From NCBI RefSeq assembly GCF_900156345.1, contig NZ_FTPP01000002.1, forward strand, positions 744,001 to 808,000: a stretch of DNA of 64,000 nt, given 5' to 3'. The first letter of the stretch is position 1; each line of letters begins with the position of its first letter. Origin of the DNA: Pontibacter indicus (GTDB lineage Bacteria > Bacteroidota > Bacteroidia > Cytophagales > Hymenobacteraceae). This document shows positions 15,463 through 23,330 of this stretch, in pieces. A program made the translations under genes and the position numbers. A model generated the notes under the pieces. It saw nothing but the letters and a program-made list of their open reading frames with translations. It was not told where the DNA came from and did not search any database.

Positions 15463-17667
15463 CTACAGCAACAACAACCCCTTCTCCCTTAACTCAAACC
15501 AAACCGGTGAGGCCAGGAATTCGGTAAAGCTCAGGTGCGCGTCCAGCGGGTACGTTTCTTCCAGTTGCTTGAGTGTAATAGCAGGAGCATCTTCAGAAGT
15601 CAGCAGCGTAAGTTGCTCCAGTAGCCATTGGCCGATGTTGGCGGTGGTCTTGATCTGGAAATCCTCTGCTTTTTCGTAGAAGGTCAGTACGCAGCGCTCG
15701 ATGGTTTGGCCCTTCTTGGCAAACATCATAAAATCGATCTCGGGCACATGGCCCAGCCAGTACACACGCGCCAGTCTGCGCTCGCTGTCGGGTTTGGCAG
15801 GTTCCTGTATGGCTTTGGCAATCAGGTTGCGGTCCACCGTCACACGCGGCACTTTGAAGTCGAACCAGAAGGAGAGCGGCTCCTCTAAACCAACCCCGTG
15901 CATGAAGTTATAGAGCGCCTTGGCCAGTCCCGGCCCGAACAACTCGTGGTCGGTGCCCTGCGGATCGTCGTGCCAGAGGTCGTTGTTGGCAAAGTCGCCA
16001 TCCGGCGGACCAACCTTCACCACCCCGTATTTCTCGGGGTGCTTGCCCACTGGGCTGTGCGCCGTCATGCTGAAGCGGTGCCAATAGCCGGACTGGATCA
16101 CGCCGTTTAAGAACAATTGCCGCACCACTTCCAACGAATCGACAGTTTCCTGAGCCGTTTGGGTTGGGAAGCCATACATGAGGTAGGCGTGCACCATGAT
16201 GCCGGCCTGCGTAAAGCCGTCGGTAACGCGCGAAACCTGTGCGATGCTTACGCCTTTCTGCATCAACTGCAGCAGCCGGTCAGAGGCGACTTCCAATCCA
16301 CCCGACACGGCAATACAACCCGAGGCGGCCAGCAGGCGGCAGAGGTCAGGGGTAAAAGTTTTCTCGAAGCGGATGTTGCCCCACCAGGTTATCTTTACGC
16401 CGCGGCGTAGCAGCTCAATGGCCAAATCACGCAGGGCGGCGGGCGGTGCGGCTTCGTCTACAAAGTGAAAGCCGGTCTGTCCGGTCTGCGCAATGATCTG
16501 CTCGATGCGGTCCACCAGCAAAGTGGCCGGAGCGGTTTCGTAGCGGGAAATATAGTCGAGGGTGATGTCGCAGAAGGAGCAGCGTTTCCAGTAACAGCCA
16601 TGGGCCACGGTCAGTTTATTCCAGCGGCCATCGCTCCAGAGGCGGTGCATCGGGTTAATCACGTCAATCACCGACAGGTACTCGTGCAGCGGCAAGTCGC
16701 TGTAGTCGGGTGTGCCTACTTCCGTGTGGGGTATATCTTTATCCAGACAACCGTTAATGTAGTCCACTTTGCCGTCCTGCAGCATAAAGGTGCGCTGCAG
16801 CAGATCGATATGGCGCTCACCCTGCAGATATTCGAGCAGTTTTAGCCACGGGCCTTCGCCGTCATCCAGCGTCACAAAATCAATGTACTTAAACAGGCGC
16901 GGCTCCCGCAGGCTGCGCAGTTCGGTGTTTGGGTAGCCGCCACCCATCAGGGTATGGATGTGCGGATACTTCTGCTTGATATACTGTGCCAGTCGCAAGC
17001 CGCCATACAGGTTGCCCGGGAAAGGAATGGAAAAACCCACCACATCCGGCTGCACCTCCTGAAGGCGCTCCTCCAGCAATTCCAGCAGCATCTGGTCCAC
17101 CAGGTTCGGGTCCGTCTGCAATGACTCTTCCAATGGATTAAAGGAAGTGGCAGACAAGGCCAGCTTTTCGGCGTAGCGGCTAAAGGCGAAGTAAGGGCAG
17201 ATAGTTTCTTTGATCAGGTCACCGAGGTCCTCCAGGTATAGGGTGGCCAGATAGCGGGCGCGGTCCGTGATGCCCATGCTGCCAAATGCCCAGTCGATGT
17301 CCTCCACCTGGTCGAAGCGCGTAGCCTCAGGCAGGTAGTGGCTGTAGCTGATCTGCTGGGCCAGCGTGTTGTCCTTGTTTTGCAGAAAGCGGATCACCGG
17401 GCCGATGGTGTTGAGGTACTCCCGCTTCAAACGCAGCATGCGGCGGCTGTTGTCCGACAGTTCAAAATCGCCTGCTTCCACGGCCTCGAAGATGCGCGTC
17501 AGCCCTTCTTTGGTAAACATGCGCAGCACCAGTTCAATACCAAAATCGGCCTGTGTGACAGGGTAGCCCTGACCTGAGAGAAAACCTTTGATGTAAGCAG
17601 TGGCAGGATAGGGGGTGTTGAGCTGCGTGAGCGGGGGCGTGATGAGCAGTATGGTTGGCTTCTTCAA
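15463..17667 (-). CDS. B12-binding-domain radical SAM protein
   Basis: A 734-residue protein with an N-terminal cobalamin-binding-like Rossmann region (PDVVGFSIPFPGNLYGG, then TLMGGGYPNTE) and a central radical SAM domain whose cluster motif is CYWKRCSFC near residues 354-362. The first two cysteines are four residues apart (CX4CX2C) rather than the canonical three. The C-terminal third contains YWHRFSMTAHSPVGK. Homologues are annotated only generally and the reaction is unknown. The start is a TTG at 17667 placing KKPTILLITPP at the N-terminus. A TTTA-N19-TATTTTTG promoter lies at 17714-17744. Confidence 0.88.
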   Translation of the reverse strand: MKKPTILLITPPLTQLNTPYPATAYIKGFLSGQGYPVTQADFGIELVLRMFTKEGLTRIFEAVEAGDFELSDNSRRMLRLKREYLNTIGPVIRFLQNKDNTLAQQISYSHYLPEATRFDQVEDIDWAFGSMGITDRARYLATLYLEDLGDLIKETICPYFAFSRYAEKLALSATSFNPLEESLQTDPNLVDQMLLELLEERLQEVQPDVVGFSIPFPGNLYGGLRLAQYIKQKYPHIHTLMGGGYPNTELRSLREPRLFKYIDFVTLDDGEGPWLKLLEYLQGERHIDLLQRTFMLQDGKVDYINGCLDKDIPHTEVGTPDYSDLPLHEYLSVIDVINPMHRLWSDGRWNKLTVAHGCYWKRCSFCDITLDYISRYETAPATLLVDRIEQIIAQTGQTGFHFVDEAAPPAALRDLAIELLRRGVKITWWGNIRFEKTFTPDLCRLLAASGCIAVSGGLEVASDRLLQLMQKGVSIAQVSRVTDGFTQAGIMVHAYLMYGFPTQTAQETVDSLEVVRQLFLNGVIQSGYWHRFSMTAHSPVGKHPEKYGVVKVGPPDGDFANNDLWHDDPQGTDHELFGPGLAKALYNFMHGVGLEEPLSFWFDFKVPRVTVDRNLIAKAIQEPAKPDSERRLARVYWLGHVPEIDFMMFAKKGQTIERCVLTFYEKAEDFQIKTTANIGQWLLEQLTLLTSEDAPAITLKQLEETYPLDAHLSFTEFLASPVWFELREKGLLLL

Positions 17668-17713
17668 GTCTCGGAAATCTTAAAATAAGGAACGCCCTAC
17701 TGGGCGCGGATTG

Positions 17714-17744
17714 CAAAAATACTGATTATGTAGCGCTTTCTAAA
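17714..17744 (-). promoter_or_regulatory. Promoter of the radical SAM gene
   Basis: On the minus strand TTTA (17744-17741) and TATTTTTG (17721-17714) are 19 bases apart, one base off the Bacteroidota consensus. It lies about 47 bases before the TTG start. Confidence 0.6.
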
Positions 17745-17891
17745 CAGATGCTGTCAGGTTAACAGTTCTGCTGCGAGCAGGGTTCAGTTAAGACTACCTG
17801 TGAATGAGTGAATTAGGGTATAGGTGGTGCAACGTTGAATAATTTATGCACTAAAGTGATATTTAATTACATAAATCAATCTTAATATGTA

Positions 17892-18062
17892 TATATTTGC
17901 ATTATAATCATCTATAGTTGAATGCTTCTGGCGTAACAGCTAAGGTCTGAAGGAATGAAAACAAATCATGATTTGAGAACCTGAAGCAATGGCTTGTGAT
18001 GGTGTAAGTGTTTCAATTGTTCCCTAAAACAAAAGGCCCGCGGTGCTATCGCGGGCTTTTCG
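17892..18062 (+). ncRNA. Candidate small RNA with promoter and terminator
   Basis: In a 416-base gap between genes, a perfect -7 box TATATTTG (17892-17899) is followed about 130 bases later by a strong hairpin terminator (18031-18060). Between them lie a stem TGCTTCTGG/CCTGAAGCA (17923-17931 with 17980-17988, one T-T mismatch), an inner palindrome CAAATCATGATTTG (17962-17975), and only 9-12 residue open frames. The -33 box is not clear. The terminator may instead belong to the opposite gene at 18084. I recognise no known RNA family. Confidence 0.35.
18031..18062. terminator. Hairpin terminator, probably used from both sides
   Basis: AAAAGGCCCGCG (18031-18042) pairs with CGCGGGCTTTT (18050-18060) with a single bulged G. 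T-rich tails are present on both strands, so it can end the DUF2798-like gene (minus) and the candidate small RNA (plus). Confidence 0.75.
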
Positions 18063-18083
18063 TTTCTACAGGTATAGCAGCAC

Positions 18084-18317
18084 TTAGCTAAGCAACTGCG
18101 ACGTTTTATTCACAAGGTAATTCGCCCCGGGCACTATGGCCAGCACCGTGCCGGCCACCAGCGCAAACAGCACCACAAACAGGCGCAGCCAGTTGATAAA
18201 GAAGTTATCGGCAAACCCGAAGGTATAAAGCTGCAGGGCGGAGGCGATGAGCAGGCACAGCAGGGAGATGACCAGCAGCTTGCGCTTAAGCGCCGGGTTC
18301 AGAAGTTTCTTTTTCAT
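18084..18317 (-). CDS. Small two-helix membrane protein, DUF2798-like
   Basis: A 77-residue protein with a basic N-terminus (KKKLLNPALKRKL) and two hydrophobic helices at about residues 15-33 and 42-65. The FINWLRLFVVLFALVAGTVL segment with a following proline and the overall size resemble DUF2798 membrane proteins, whose function is unknown. The family match is by eye and not strong. Its terminator lies at 18031-18062. Confidence 0.6.
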   Translation of the reverse strand: MKKKLLNPALKRKLLVISLLCLLIASALQLYTFGFADNFFINWLRLFVVLFALVAGTVLAIVPGANYLVNKTSQLLS

Positions 18318-18368
18318 GGCAGACCAGGTATAGCCGCAAAGTTAAGGTATAGCCTGATTTGCGCATCA

Positions 18369-18545
18369 TCAGGCGTGCCCTTTTTGTGCCTCGGCATCAG
18401 AGCTGTCATCTTTGGTGTGGCCCGGGTTGTTGGTGCCCCTGCCATGCGGCGGAGGTGTCTGCTGCTCGCCCGTCACTTTCTTCTTGTCCGAAGACATTTC
18501 CTTGGTGCTCTTTTCCTGGTTTGGCTTGTTCTTTCCGTTCATCAT
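18369..18545 (-). CDS. Small hydrophilic, probably disordered protein
   Basis: A 58-residue protein rich in Lys, Asn, Gln and Ser with no hydrophobic core. The frame is open further upstream, but the ATG at 18545 matches the start context GCTATGA shared by the similar small gene at 26286-26468. Both end in related motifs (GTNNPGHTKDD here, GSNNPTPHARTD there), which suggests a small paralogous family. Function unknown; composition is like stress-related hydrophilic proteins, but that is only a resemblance. Confidence 0.55.
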   Translation of the reverse strand: MMNGKNKPNQEKSTKEMSSDKKKVTGEQQTPPPHGRGTNNPGHTKDDSSDAEAQKGHA

Positions 18546-18691
18546 AGCTTTCTGTTTTTGGTATGCTATGTAGTACGGCAAACAGCTGGCGGGTGTAGCT
18601 TTTTTTAACTCTAATTGTAGGGAGGTCGTACATGAGAAAGCTATACCTGCAAAGGCGTATGGCGCTTTGAAAACCTAAAACGATAAGAACT

Positions 18692-18976
18692 ATGAAATCG
18701 ATAAAGACAACGGCTGCCGTGCTGGGCGTACTGCTAGGTATAGGTATGGCTGCCTGTAACACGGGCACCGACCCCGGCGAGACGAACACCGAACGCAGCG
18801 ATTACGAACGCACCGAAGAGGTAGACCGCAGCAGCATGGACAACGACACCACCGAGCAATACGAGGACATTTACGAAGGCCGTGAAGGCACTGCCATCGG
18901 CGACAGCGCCTACAACCAGGAAGGCAAGCGCGACAAACGCTACGACAAGGACCTGAAACCAGATCCAAACCAATAA
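18692..18976 (+). CDS. Small acidic lipoprotein
   Basis: A 94-residue protein with a signal peptide ending in the lipobox GMAAC and a mature chain of about 70 very hydrophilic residues with many Asp, Glu, Arg and Tyr (YERTEEVDRSSMDND, YEDIYEGREG). It has no recognised domain. It probably sits as a flexible lipid-anchored protein in the outer membrane or periplasm. It ends 13 bases before a long bidirectional terminator. Confidence 0.7.
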   Translation: MKSIKTTAAVLGVLLGIGMAACNTGTDPGETNTERSDYERTEEVDRSSMDNDTTEQYEDIYEGREGTAIGDSAYNQEGKRDKRYDKDLKPDPNQ

Positions 18977-18989
18977 ATTGACTCCGATA

Positions 18990-19042
18990 TGAAAGCACAA
19001 TGCCCGGCGATCTAGCAACGATCGACGGGCATTGTGCTTTCA
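18990..19042. terminator. Long bidirectional terminator between convergent genes
   Basis: TGAAAGCACAATGCCCG (18990-19006) pairs perfectly with 19026-19042. After one G-A mismatch the stem continues as CGATC/GATCG around a 7-base loop, giving about 22 pairs. It serves the small lipoprotein gene and the btuG-like gene. Confidence 0.8.
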
Positions 19043-19056
19043 GGTAAGTTTCGTTT

Positions 19057-20184
19057 CTAGCGGAACAGGAAACCATTTGGGGCTATACCTACCCGGAAGG
19101 AGTCGACCGCAGCGCCGCTCTGCGGATTGTAGCGCACCACCCAGCCATTGGAAGCATAGTCTGTGGCCTTGCCGGCGTAAATGGTACCGCTGGCTGGCTC
19201 TATACCTAAACCATTGAAACCATAGGCCACATAGGTGCCCCGGTCGATGAGAGGCTTGGTAGCCAGCGAAGTGGCGTTCACGTCCTGCACCCATACCTTG
19301 TTGTTGAACACATAATAGAGCTTGTCGCCACTCAGGTTCGGCGTGAGCTTGCCAGGAGCCGGTGCCTTCTGGCTGAAGGTAAGCGTCGCCATCACCATGT
19401 TGCTGCTGGTGTTAATCTTGGCAAGTGAGCCGGGCGTGCTGTTTTCTTCGCTCACCGACCAGTCAGTTGGGTCATATACTTTCACGCCCTGACTGCTCAC
19501 CCAAAGCACCTTGTTACGGTCCAGTGCCAGGCTGCTGGGGCCATCGTTAACGGTTATGGTGGTCTCGATGGCGTCTGTCGCGGTGTTGATCACTGTTACC
19601 GTATTGCCACCGCTATTGGCAACATACAGCTTACCGCCCGTTATCAGAAGTTGCTCCGGCTGCACGCCTACCGTAATGGTTTTGGTCACGGTGTTGGTTT
19701 TCAGGTCTACCACTGCCACACGGCCATTGCTATACACATAGTTGGCATCGTATCCCAGCCACTCGGTCACATAGGCCTTCTCGTCGTTGAGGGCGGCAAA
19801 ATAACGGGGAGCCTCCAGACCGGCAATTTCGCTTTCGGCTTTCAGGGTATGGGCATTGGCCACCACCACTTTGCCGCTGTTGTTCATCACCAGGTATAGC
19901 TTGTCGCCCTGCTGCGTCATGTGCTGCAACACGTCGCCGAGCACCAGCGGCGCATTCACTTTCTTGAACGATTCATTCTCGACCGTTTTGCTGCCATGGC
20001 TGAAGAAGCTAACCGAAGCGTTTGATTTGGTCATGGCACCTTCGTTGGAGATCAGCACACCGTTGCGGGCATATTCTCCGGCAGGGCCATTCTCGTTGTT
20101 ATCGTCGCAGCTGGTAAACGTGAGCGCGCCAAAGGTAAAGGCGGCTGAAAGTAGGTAGCTGCGGAAACGGGTAATTTTTTTCAT
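19057..20184 (-). CDS. BtuG-like surface beta-propeller lipoprotein (DUF5074/YncE-like)
   Basis: A 375-residue lipoprotein. The signal peptide ends in FTSC, followed by the acidic CDDNNENG, which fits the Bacteroidota surface-export signal. The mature protein is a seven-bladed YncE-like propeller with repeats such as GKLYVANSGGNTVTVINTAT. It lies 25 bases after a btuB-like gene under a cobalamin riboswitch. In Bacteroides, BtuG has this fold and context and captures vitamin B12 outside the cell for BtuB. Function is assigned from context and fold; binding residues were not checked. I used ATG 20184 because it begins the signal peptide MKKITRFRS. Confidence 0.8.
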   Translation of the reverse strand: MKKITRFRSYLLSAAFTFGALTFTSCDDNNENGPAGEYARNGVLISNEGAMTKSNASVSFFSHGSKTVENESFKKVNAPLVLGDVLQHMTQQGDKLYLVMNNSGKVVVANAHTLKAESEIAGLEAPRYFAALNDEKAYVTEWLGYDANYVYSNGRVAVVDLKTNTVTKTITVGVQPEQLLITGGKLYVANSGGNTVTVINTATDAIETTITVNDGPSSLALDRNKVLWVSSQGVKVYDPTDWSVSEENSTPGSLAKINTSSNMVMATLTFSQKAPAPGKLTPNLSGDKLYYVFNNKVWVQDVNATSLATKPLIDRGTYVAYGFNGLGIEPASGTIYAGKATDYASNGWVVRYNPQSGAAVDSFRVGIAPNGFLFR

Positions 20185-20209
20185 GTTGTTGTGAGGTATA
20201 GGTATGAAA

Positions 20210-22123
20210 TTAAGGTATAACAAAGCGTAAACTCAGGGCCAGGCTGCGGGGCGGCATCGGCATGTTCTCGAGCACGGTATAGGCGCGGTCAGTCACGTTG
20301 TCGCTGCGCACCGATGCAATGAGCGGATACTGCCCGAGGGTGAATTTTTTATGAACAGCGAGGTTGAGCAAGGTATAGCCGGGCAGGCTGGCGGCATTGC
20401 TGTTGTCGGTATAGCGAAGGCTGGTATGCGTCAGGTTGCCGGTTAGTGTCCAGGTGCGGAACGTGAGGTCGGTGCCCAGTTGCGCTTTGTGCAGCGGCAC
20501 ATGGGCCAGTTGCCGGTTCAGTTCCTGGTTTCCTTCGTAGGCTTTCACCTGCTCCGAGGCGGTATAGGTATAGGCGCCCATGGCGGCCAGTTGCCAGTCG
20601 TCGAGGGTGGTGGTGGCGCGGCTGCTGAGTTCTATACCTTGCGAGCGGACTTTCTGTAGGTTGCGGGGCGACCAGTAGCTCGACGTGACAGGCATCCACT
20701 GGATCCAGTTGTCCACCAGCATGCGGTAAAGCGATAATTCTGACTCGAGCTCCACAAGGCCCCAGGTATAGCGGTGTCGCAGGCCGGTCTCGAAGCTCCA
20801 GCCTTGCTCCGGTTTGATGTCCGGGTTGCCGCCCGGCTGCCAGAAGCGCTCGTTCAGCGTCGGTACCCGGTAGCTGCCCGATACGTTGCCCTTCAGGTAT
20901 AGCGCGTGCCCGCCTTGCTCCAGCATGAGCCAGTTGGCGCCCAGCGTGGGAGCGGGAGTCGGGTTGTAGCCTTTCACGAAAGCCTGTCGCAGGTTGAGAC
21001 TCAAGTCGAGCCGCTGGCTGGGGTCGTAACGGAAAAGCAGGAAAGCAGAGGCACGGTCTTCAGTCACCTGTCGGCCGTAGCCCTGCACATCGGCCTCGAA
21101 GTGCTGCAGGTTCAGGCCGCCCCGAAGGCTCCAGCGGCGGGCGTAGGTATAGGTCTGCTCAGCCTGCACCTGGTAGGTGTTTATGTCGGTGGTGGAGTGG
21201 TTGCTGTTGTCGGTGAAGAGGAGGTAGTCGTTGAAGACGGCGGCTTTCAGGGTGGTTTCGCCCCAGTTGCTGCCGTGGTTCAGCTCGGTCATCAGGCGCA
21301 GGTTGCGGTCGACTTGCCCGGCATTGGTGTTGGAGGCACCCATTGCAGGCGGCACTTCGCGGTCGGCGTAGGTATACCAGCCGTGCAGCGCCAGCCGGGT
21401 GTTGGAGGAGAGCTGCCAGCTAATGTCCTGCATGAATCCGTGTTGGGCCACCTGTGCCTGGTCCTGCCGGCGGGTGGGTGCCCCGATGCGACCGTAGTCC
21501 CGGAAGTTAAAATCATTTTCAGCTGATAGATAGTAACCGCTCAGGGCAACCGATATCTTCTGGCTGCTGTAGCGGGCGCCGGCACTGGAGAAGTAGCGTC
21601 CAAAGCTGCCCAACTCCTGCATAACTTCCGCGCCAAAGCCCGCTTCTTGTTGCGTTTGAGAGTTGAGCAAAACAGCTCCACCAATCGCGCCGCTGCCGTA
21701 GGTGGCACCTGCCGCGCCATGCTGCACAGCCACGCTTCCGATGCTGGTCAAGGGCAGCAAGGCCATATCGCTTTGCCCTAGGGCTGGCTGGCTGATGTTG
21801 AGCCCGTTCCAAAGCACAGCGGTATGCGTGGGACTGGTGCCCCGGAAGGAAGGCACAGCGATACCGCTTGGTCCATTGGTCCGCAGAAACACCGGCGTAC
21901 GGGTTTGCAGGGCATCGGCAATGGAGGCGGAGGCATAGGTGCGTAGGAAGGTACTGTCGAGTGTGCTGACGCGGCTGCCGGAGGCGAAGATCTCGGCTGG
22001 CTTGCCGAAAATCTCGACGGTGCGCAAATGGTAGCGCGTTGTGTCCTGCTGAGCCAGGGCAGTGGCAGGTATACCCAGCAACAAGGCCAGGCACGAAAAA
22101 AGACGGAAATGAAACTTTGCCAC
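20210..22123 (-). CDS. btuB: TonB-dependent receptor, BtuB-type (vitamin B12)
   Basis: A 637-residue outer-membrane receptor. A signal peptide ending ALAQQ is followed by a plug domain (about 40-150; GPSGIAVPSFRGTSPTHTAVLWNG and the end SGAIGGAVLL), then a 22-strand barrel whose last strand is ALSLRFVIP. Vitamin B12 as cargo is inferred from the cobalamin riboswitch upstream and the btuG-like gene downstream. The start codon is GTG at 22123, with no better in-frame alternative near the signal peptide. The gene is dense in GGTATAG words (about ten copies). Confidence 0.88.
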   Translation of the reverse strand: MAKFHFRLFSCLALLLGIPATALAQQDTTRYHLRTVEIFGKPAEIFASGSRVSTLDSTFLRTYASASIADALQTRTPVFLRTNGPSGIAVPSFRGTSPTHTAVLWNGLNISQPALGQSDMALLPLTSIGSVAVQHGAAGATYGSGAIGGAVLLNSQTQQEAGFGAEVMQELGSFGRYFSSAGARYSSQKISVALSGYYLSAENDFNFRDYGRIGAPTRRQDQAQVAQHGFMQDISWQLSSNTRLALHGWYTYADREVPPAMGASNTNAGQVDRNLRLMTELNHGSNWGETTLKAAVFNDYLLFTDNSNHSTTDINTYQVQAEQTYTYARRWSLRGGLNLQHFEADVQGYGRQVTEDRASAFLLFRYDPSQRLDLSLNLRQAFVKGYNPTPAPTLGANWLMLEQGGHALYLKGNVSGSYRVPTLNERFWQPGGNPDIKPEQGWSFETGLRHRYTWGLVELESELSLYRMLVDNWIQWMPVTSSYWSPRNLQKVRSQGIELSSRATTTLDDWQLAAMGAYTYTASEQVKAYEGNQELNRQLAHVPLHKAQLGTDLTFRTWTLTGNLTHTSLRYTDNSNAASLPGYTLLNLAVHKKFTLGQYPLIASVRSDNVTDRAYTVLENMPMPPRSLALSLRFVIP

Positions 22124-22224
22124 GTATACGCTTGCTTAAATCCCGAAGCATGCAGGCAGGTATAGGCAGGAACAGCGCGCGCAGGTATAGCGGAGGCCGT
22201 GCAGCTTTTTACCCGAAAGCATAC

Positions 22225-22429
22225 GACTAAATGTTGTCGGACTGGCAGGTCTCCTGGCTCTCTTCAGGTTAGCCAGCCTTCCCGTGCATTGTGCGGCACA
22301 GTGGCGGTGGTTTTGGCTCACCCTTTTTAAGAAGATTACAGTTGCGGGAACAGCATAGGTCTCACACCTATTTCCCTTTTAAGGCTTTGCGTTGAATACA
22401 GCAAGGCCACCAATCTGAGGGCAAAGGTA
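22225..22429 (-). promoter_or_regulatory. Cobalamin riboswitch and promoter
   Basis: Read on the minus strand, the leader contains a -7 box TACCTTTG (22429-22422), the conserved core GGGAAATAGGTGTGAGACC, then TGTTCCCGCAACTGTAA (near 22360-22335), GGGTGAGCCAAAACCACC and GCACGGGAAGGCTGG, and it ends with the B12 box GCCAGGAGACCTGCC (22258-22244). These are the diagnostic elements of the AdoCbl riboswitch. It precedes btuB by about 120 bases and should switch off btuB-btuG when cobalamin is plentiful. Confidence 0.95.
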
Positions 22430-22437
22430 ATTGTTTT

Positions 22438-22728
22438 AATGAATAATGAGTAATGAATAATGACGAATGAATAGGGAATAATGAGTAATGAATAGAGAGT
22501 AGTTAGCGCTTGCTGGGTAGTCCACCATGGCGGACAAAGGGGCGAGAATGATGTAGAGGTTGGCCGATGTGCTTGTTTCACGTATACCTGTTCATCATTT
22601 GCCGTAGGCAGGTATAGGTATATAATGTAAAACCGTAGCCAATTCGTCATTACATATTATTCACCATTAGTCCCTATTCATTCATCATTACTCATTCATC
22701 ATTACTCACTAGTCATTACTCATTATAA
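22438..22728. repeat. Degenerate AATGA/TCATT repeats in inverted orientation
   Basis: At 22438-22496 the plus strand carries irregular copies of TAATGAATAATGAG; at 22646-22728 it carries the complementary type (TCATTACTCATTC). A 13-base word GAATGAATAGGGA (22465-22477) recurs inverted at 22671-22683. The arms enclose about 150 bases (22497-22645) with two GGTATA words. No gene is apparent. A large hairpin or a relic of a dispersed repeat is possible. The segment runs up to the GTG start of the glycosylase gene. Confidence 0.6.
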
Positions 22729-22729
22729 A

Positions 22730-23329
22730 GTGAAGCTGCAGAAAGACTTTTATACCCGACCCGATGTGGTGCAGGTGGCGCAGGAACTGCTGGGGAAATA
22801 CCTGTACACGAACTACGACGGCATCCTCACCGGCGGCATGATCGTGGAGACGGAAGCCTACTCCGGCACGAACGACAAGGCCTGTCATGCGCACCTGAAC
22901 CGCCGCACGCAGCGCACCGAAATCATGTACCACGAAGGCGGTGTGGCATACGTGTACCTGGTGTACGGCATCTACAACCTGTTTAACATCATCACCAATG
23001 TGGAGGGTCGCGCTGATGCCGTGCTGATCCGGGCCATCGAGCCAACCGAAGGAATAGAAGAGATGCTGCTGCGTCGCAACATGACCACCCCCAAGCCCAA
23101 CCTGACGTCCGGGCCGGGCGTGATGAGCATCGCCCTGGGTATAGACCGCCGCCATTACGGCACCTCCCTCACCGGAGACACTATCTGGATTGAAGACCAA
23201 GGTATAGAAGTGCCAGCCGAAGGTATAGCCATCGGTCCCCGTATCGGTATAGACTATGCCGGCGAGGATGCCCTGCTACCCTGGCGCTTCTGGGTCAAAG
23301 GCAACAAGTGGGTGAGCCGGAAGAAGTAA
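22730..23329 (+). CDS. DNA-3-methyladenine glycosylase (Mpg/AAG family)
   Basis: A 199-residue alkyladenine DNA glycosylase, a base-excision-repair enzyme that removes alkylated purines. Family signatures include ETEAYSGTNDKACHA with the catalytic glutamate, YVYLVYGIYNLFNI, LTSGPGVMSIALGI and the C-terminal GPRIGIDYAGEDALLPWRF. The start is a GTG at 22730; the next ATG (in GGMIVETEAY) would remove the conserved DFYTRP and LLGKYL part. It runs into the tail of the opposite gene with a single base between the two stop codons. Confidence 0.93.
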   Translation: MKLQKDFYTRPDVVQVAQELLGKYLYTNYDGILTGGMIVETEAYSGTNDKACHAHLNRRTQRTEIMYHEGGVAYVYLVYGIYNLFNIITNVEGRADAVLIRAIEPTEGIEEMLLRRNMTTPKPNLTSGPGVMSIALGIDRRHYGTSLTGDTIWIEDQGIEVPAEGIAIGPRIGIDYAGEDALLPWRFWVKGNKWVSRKK

Positions 23330-23330
23330 C

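Noticed and set aside
20906..21526. 206-codon open frame antisense to btuB
   Set aside because: A long shadow frame caused by GC-rich codons; the opposite strand encodes a clear TonB-dependent receptor.
22336..22650. 104-codon open frame on the minus strand across riboswitch and AT-rich repeats
   Set aside because: It overlaps the cobalamin riboswitch core and low-complexity repeats and encodes no recognisable protein.
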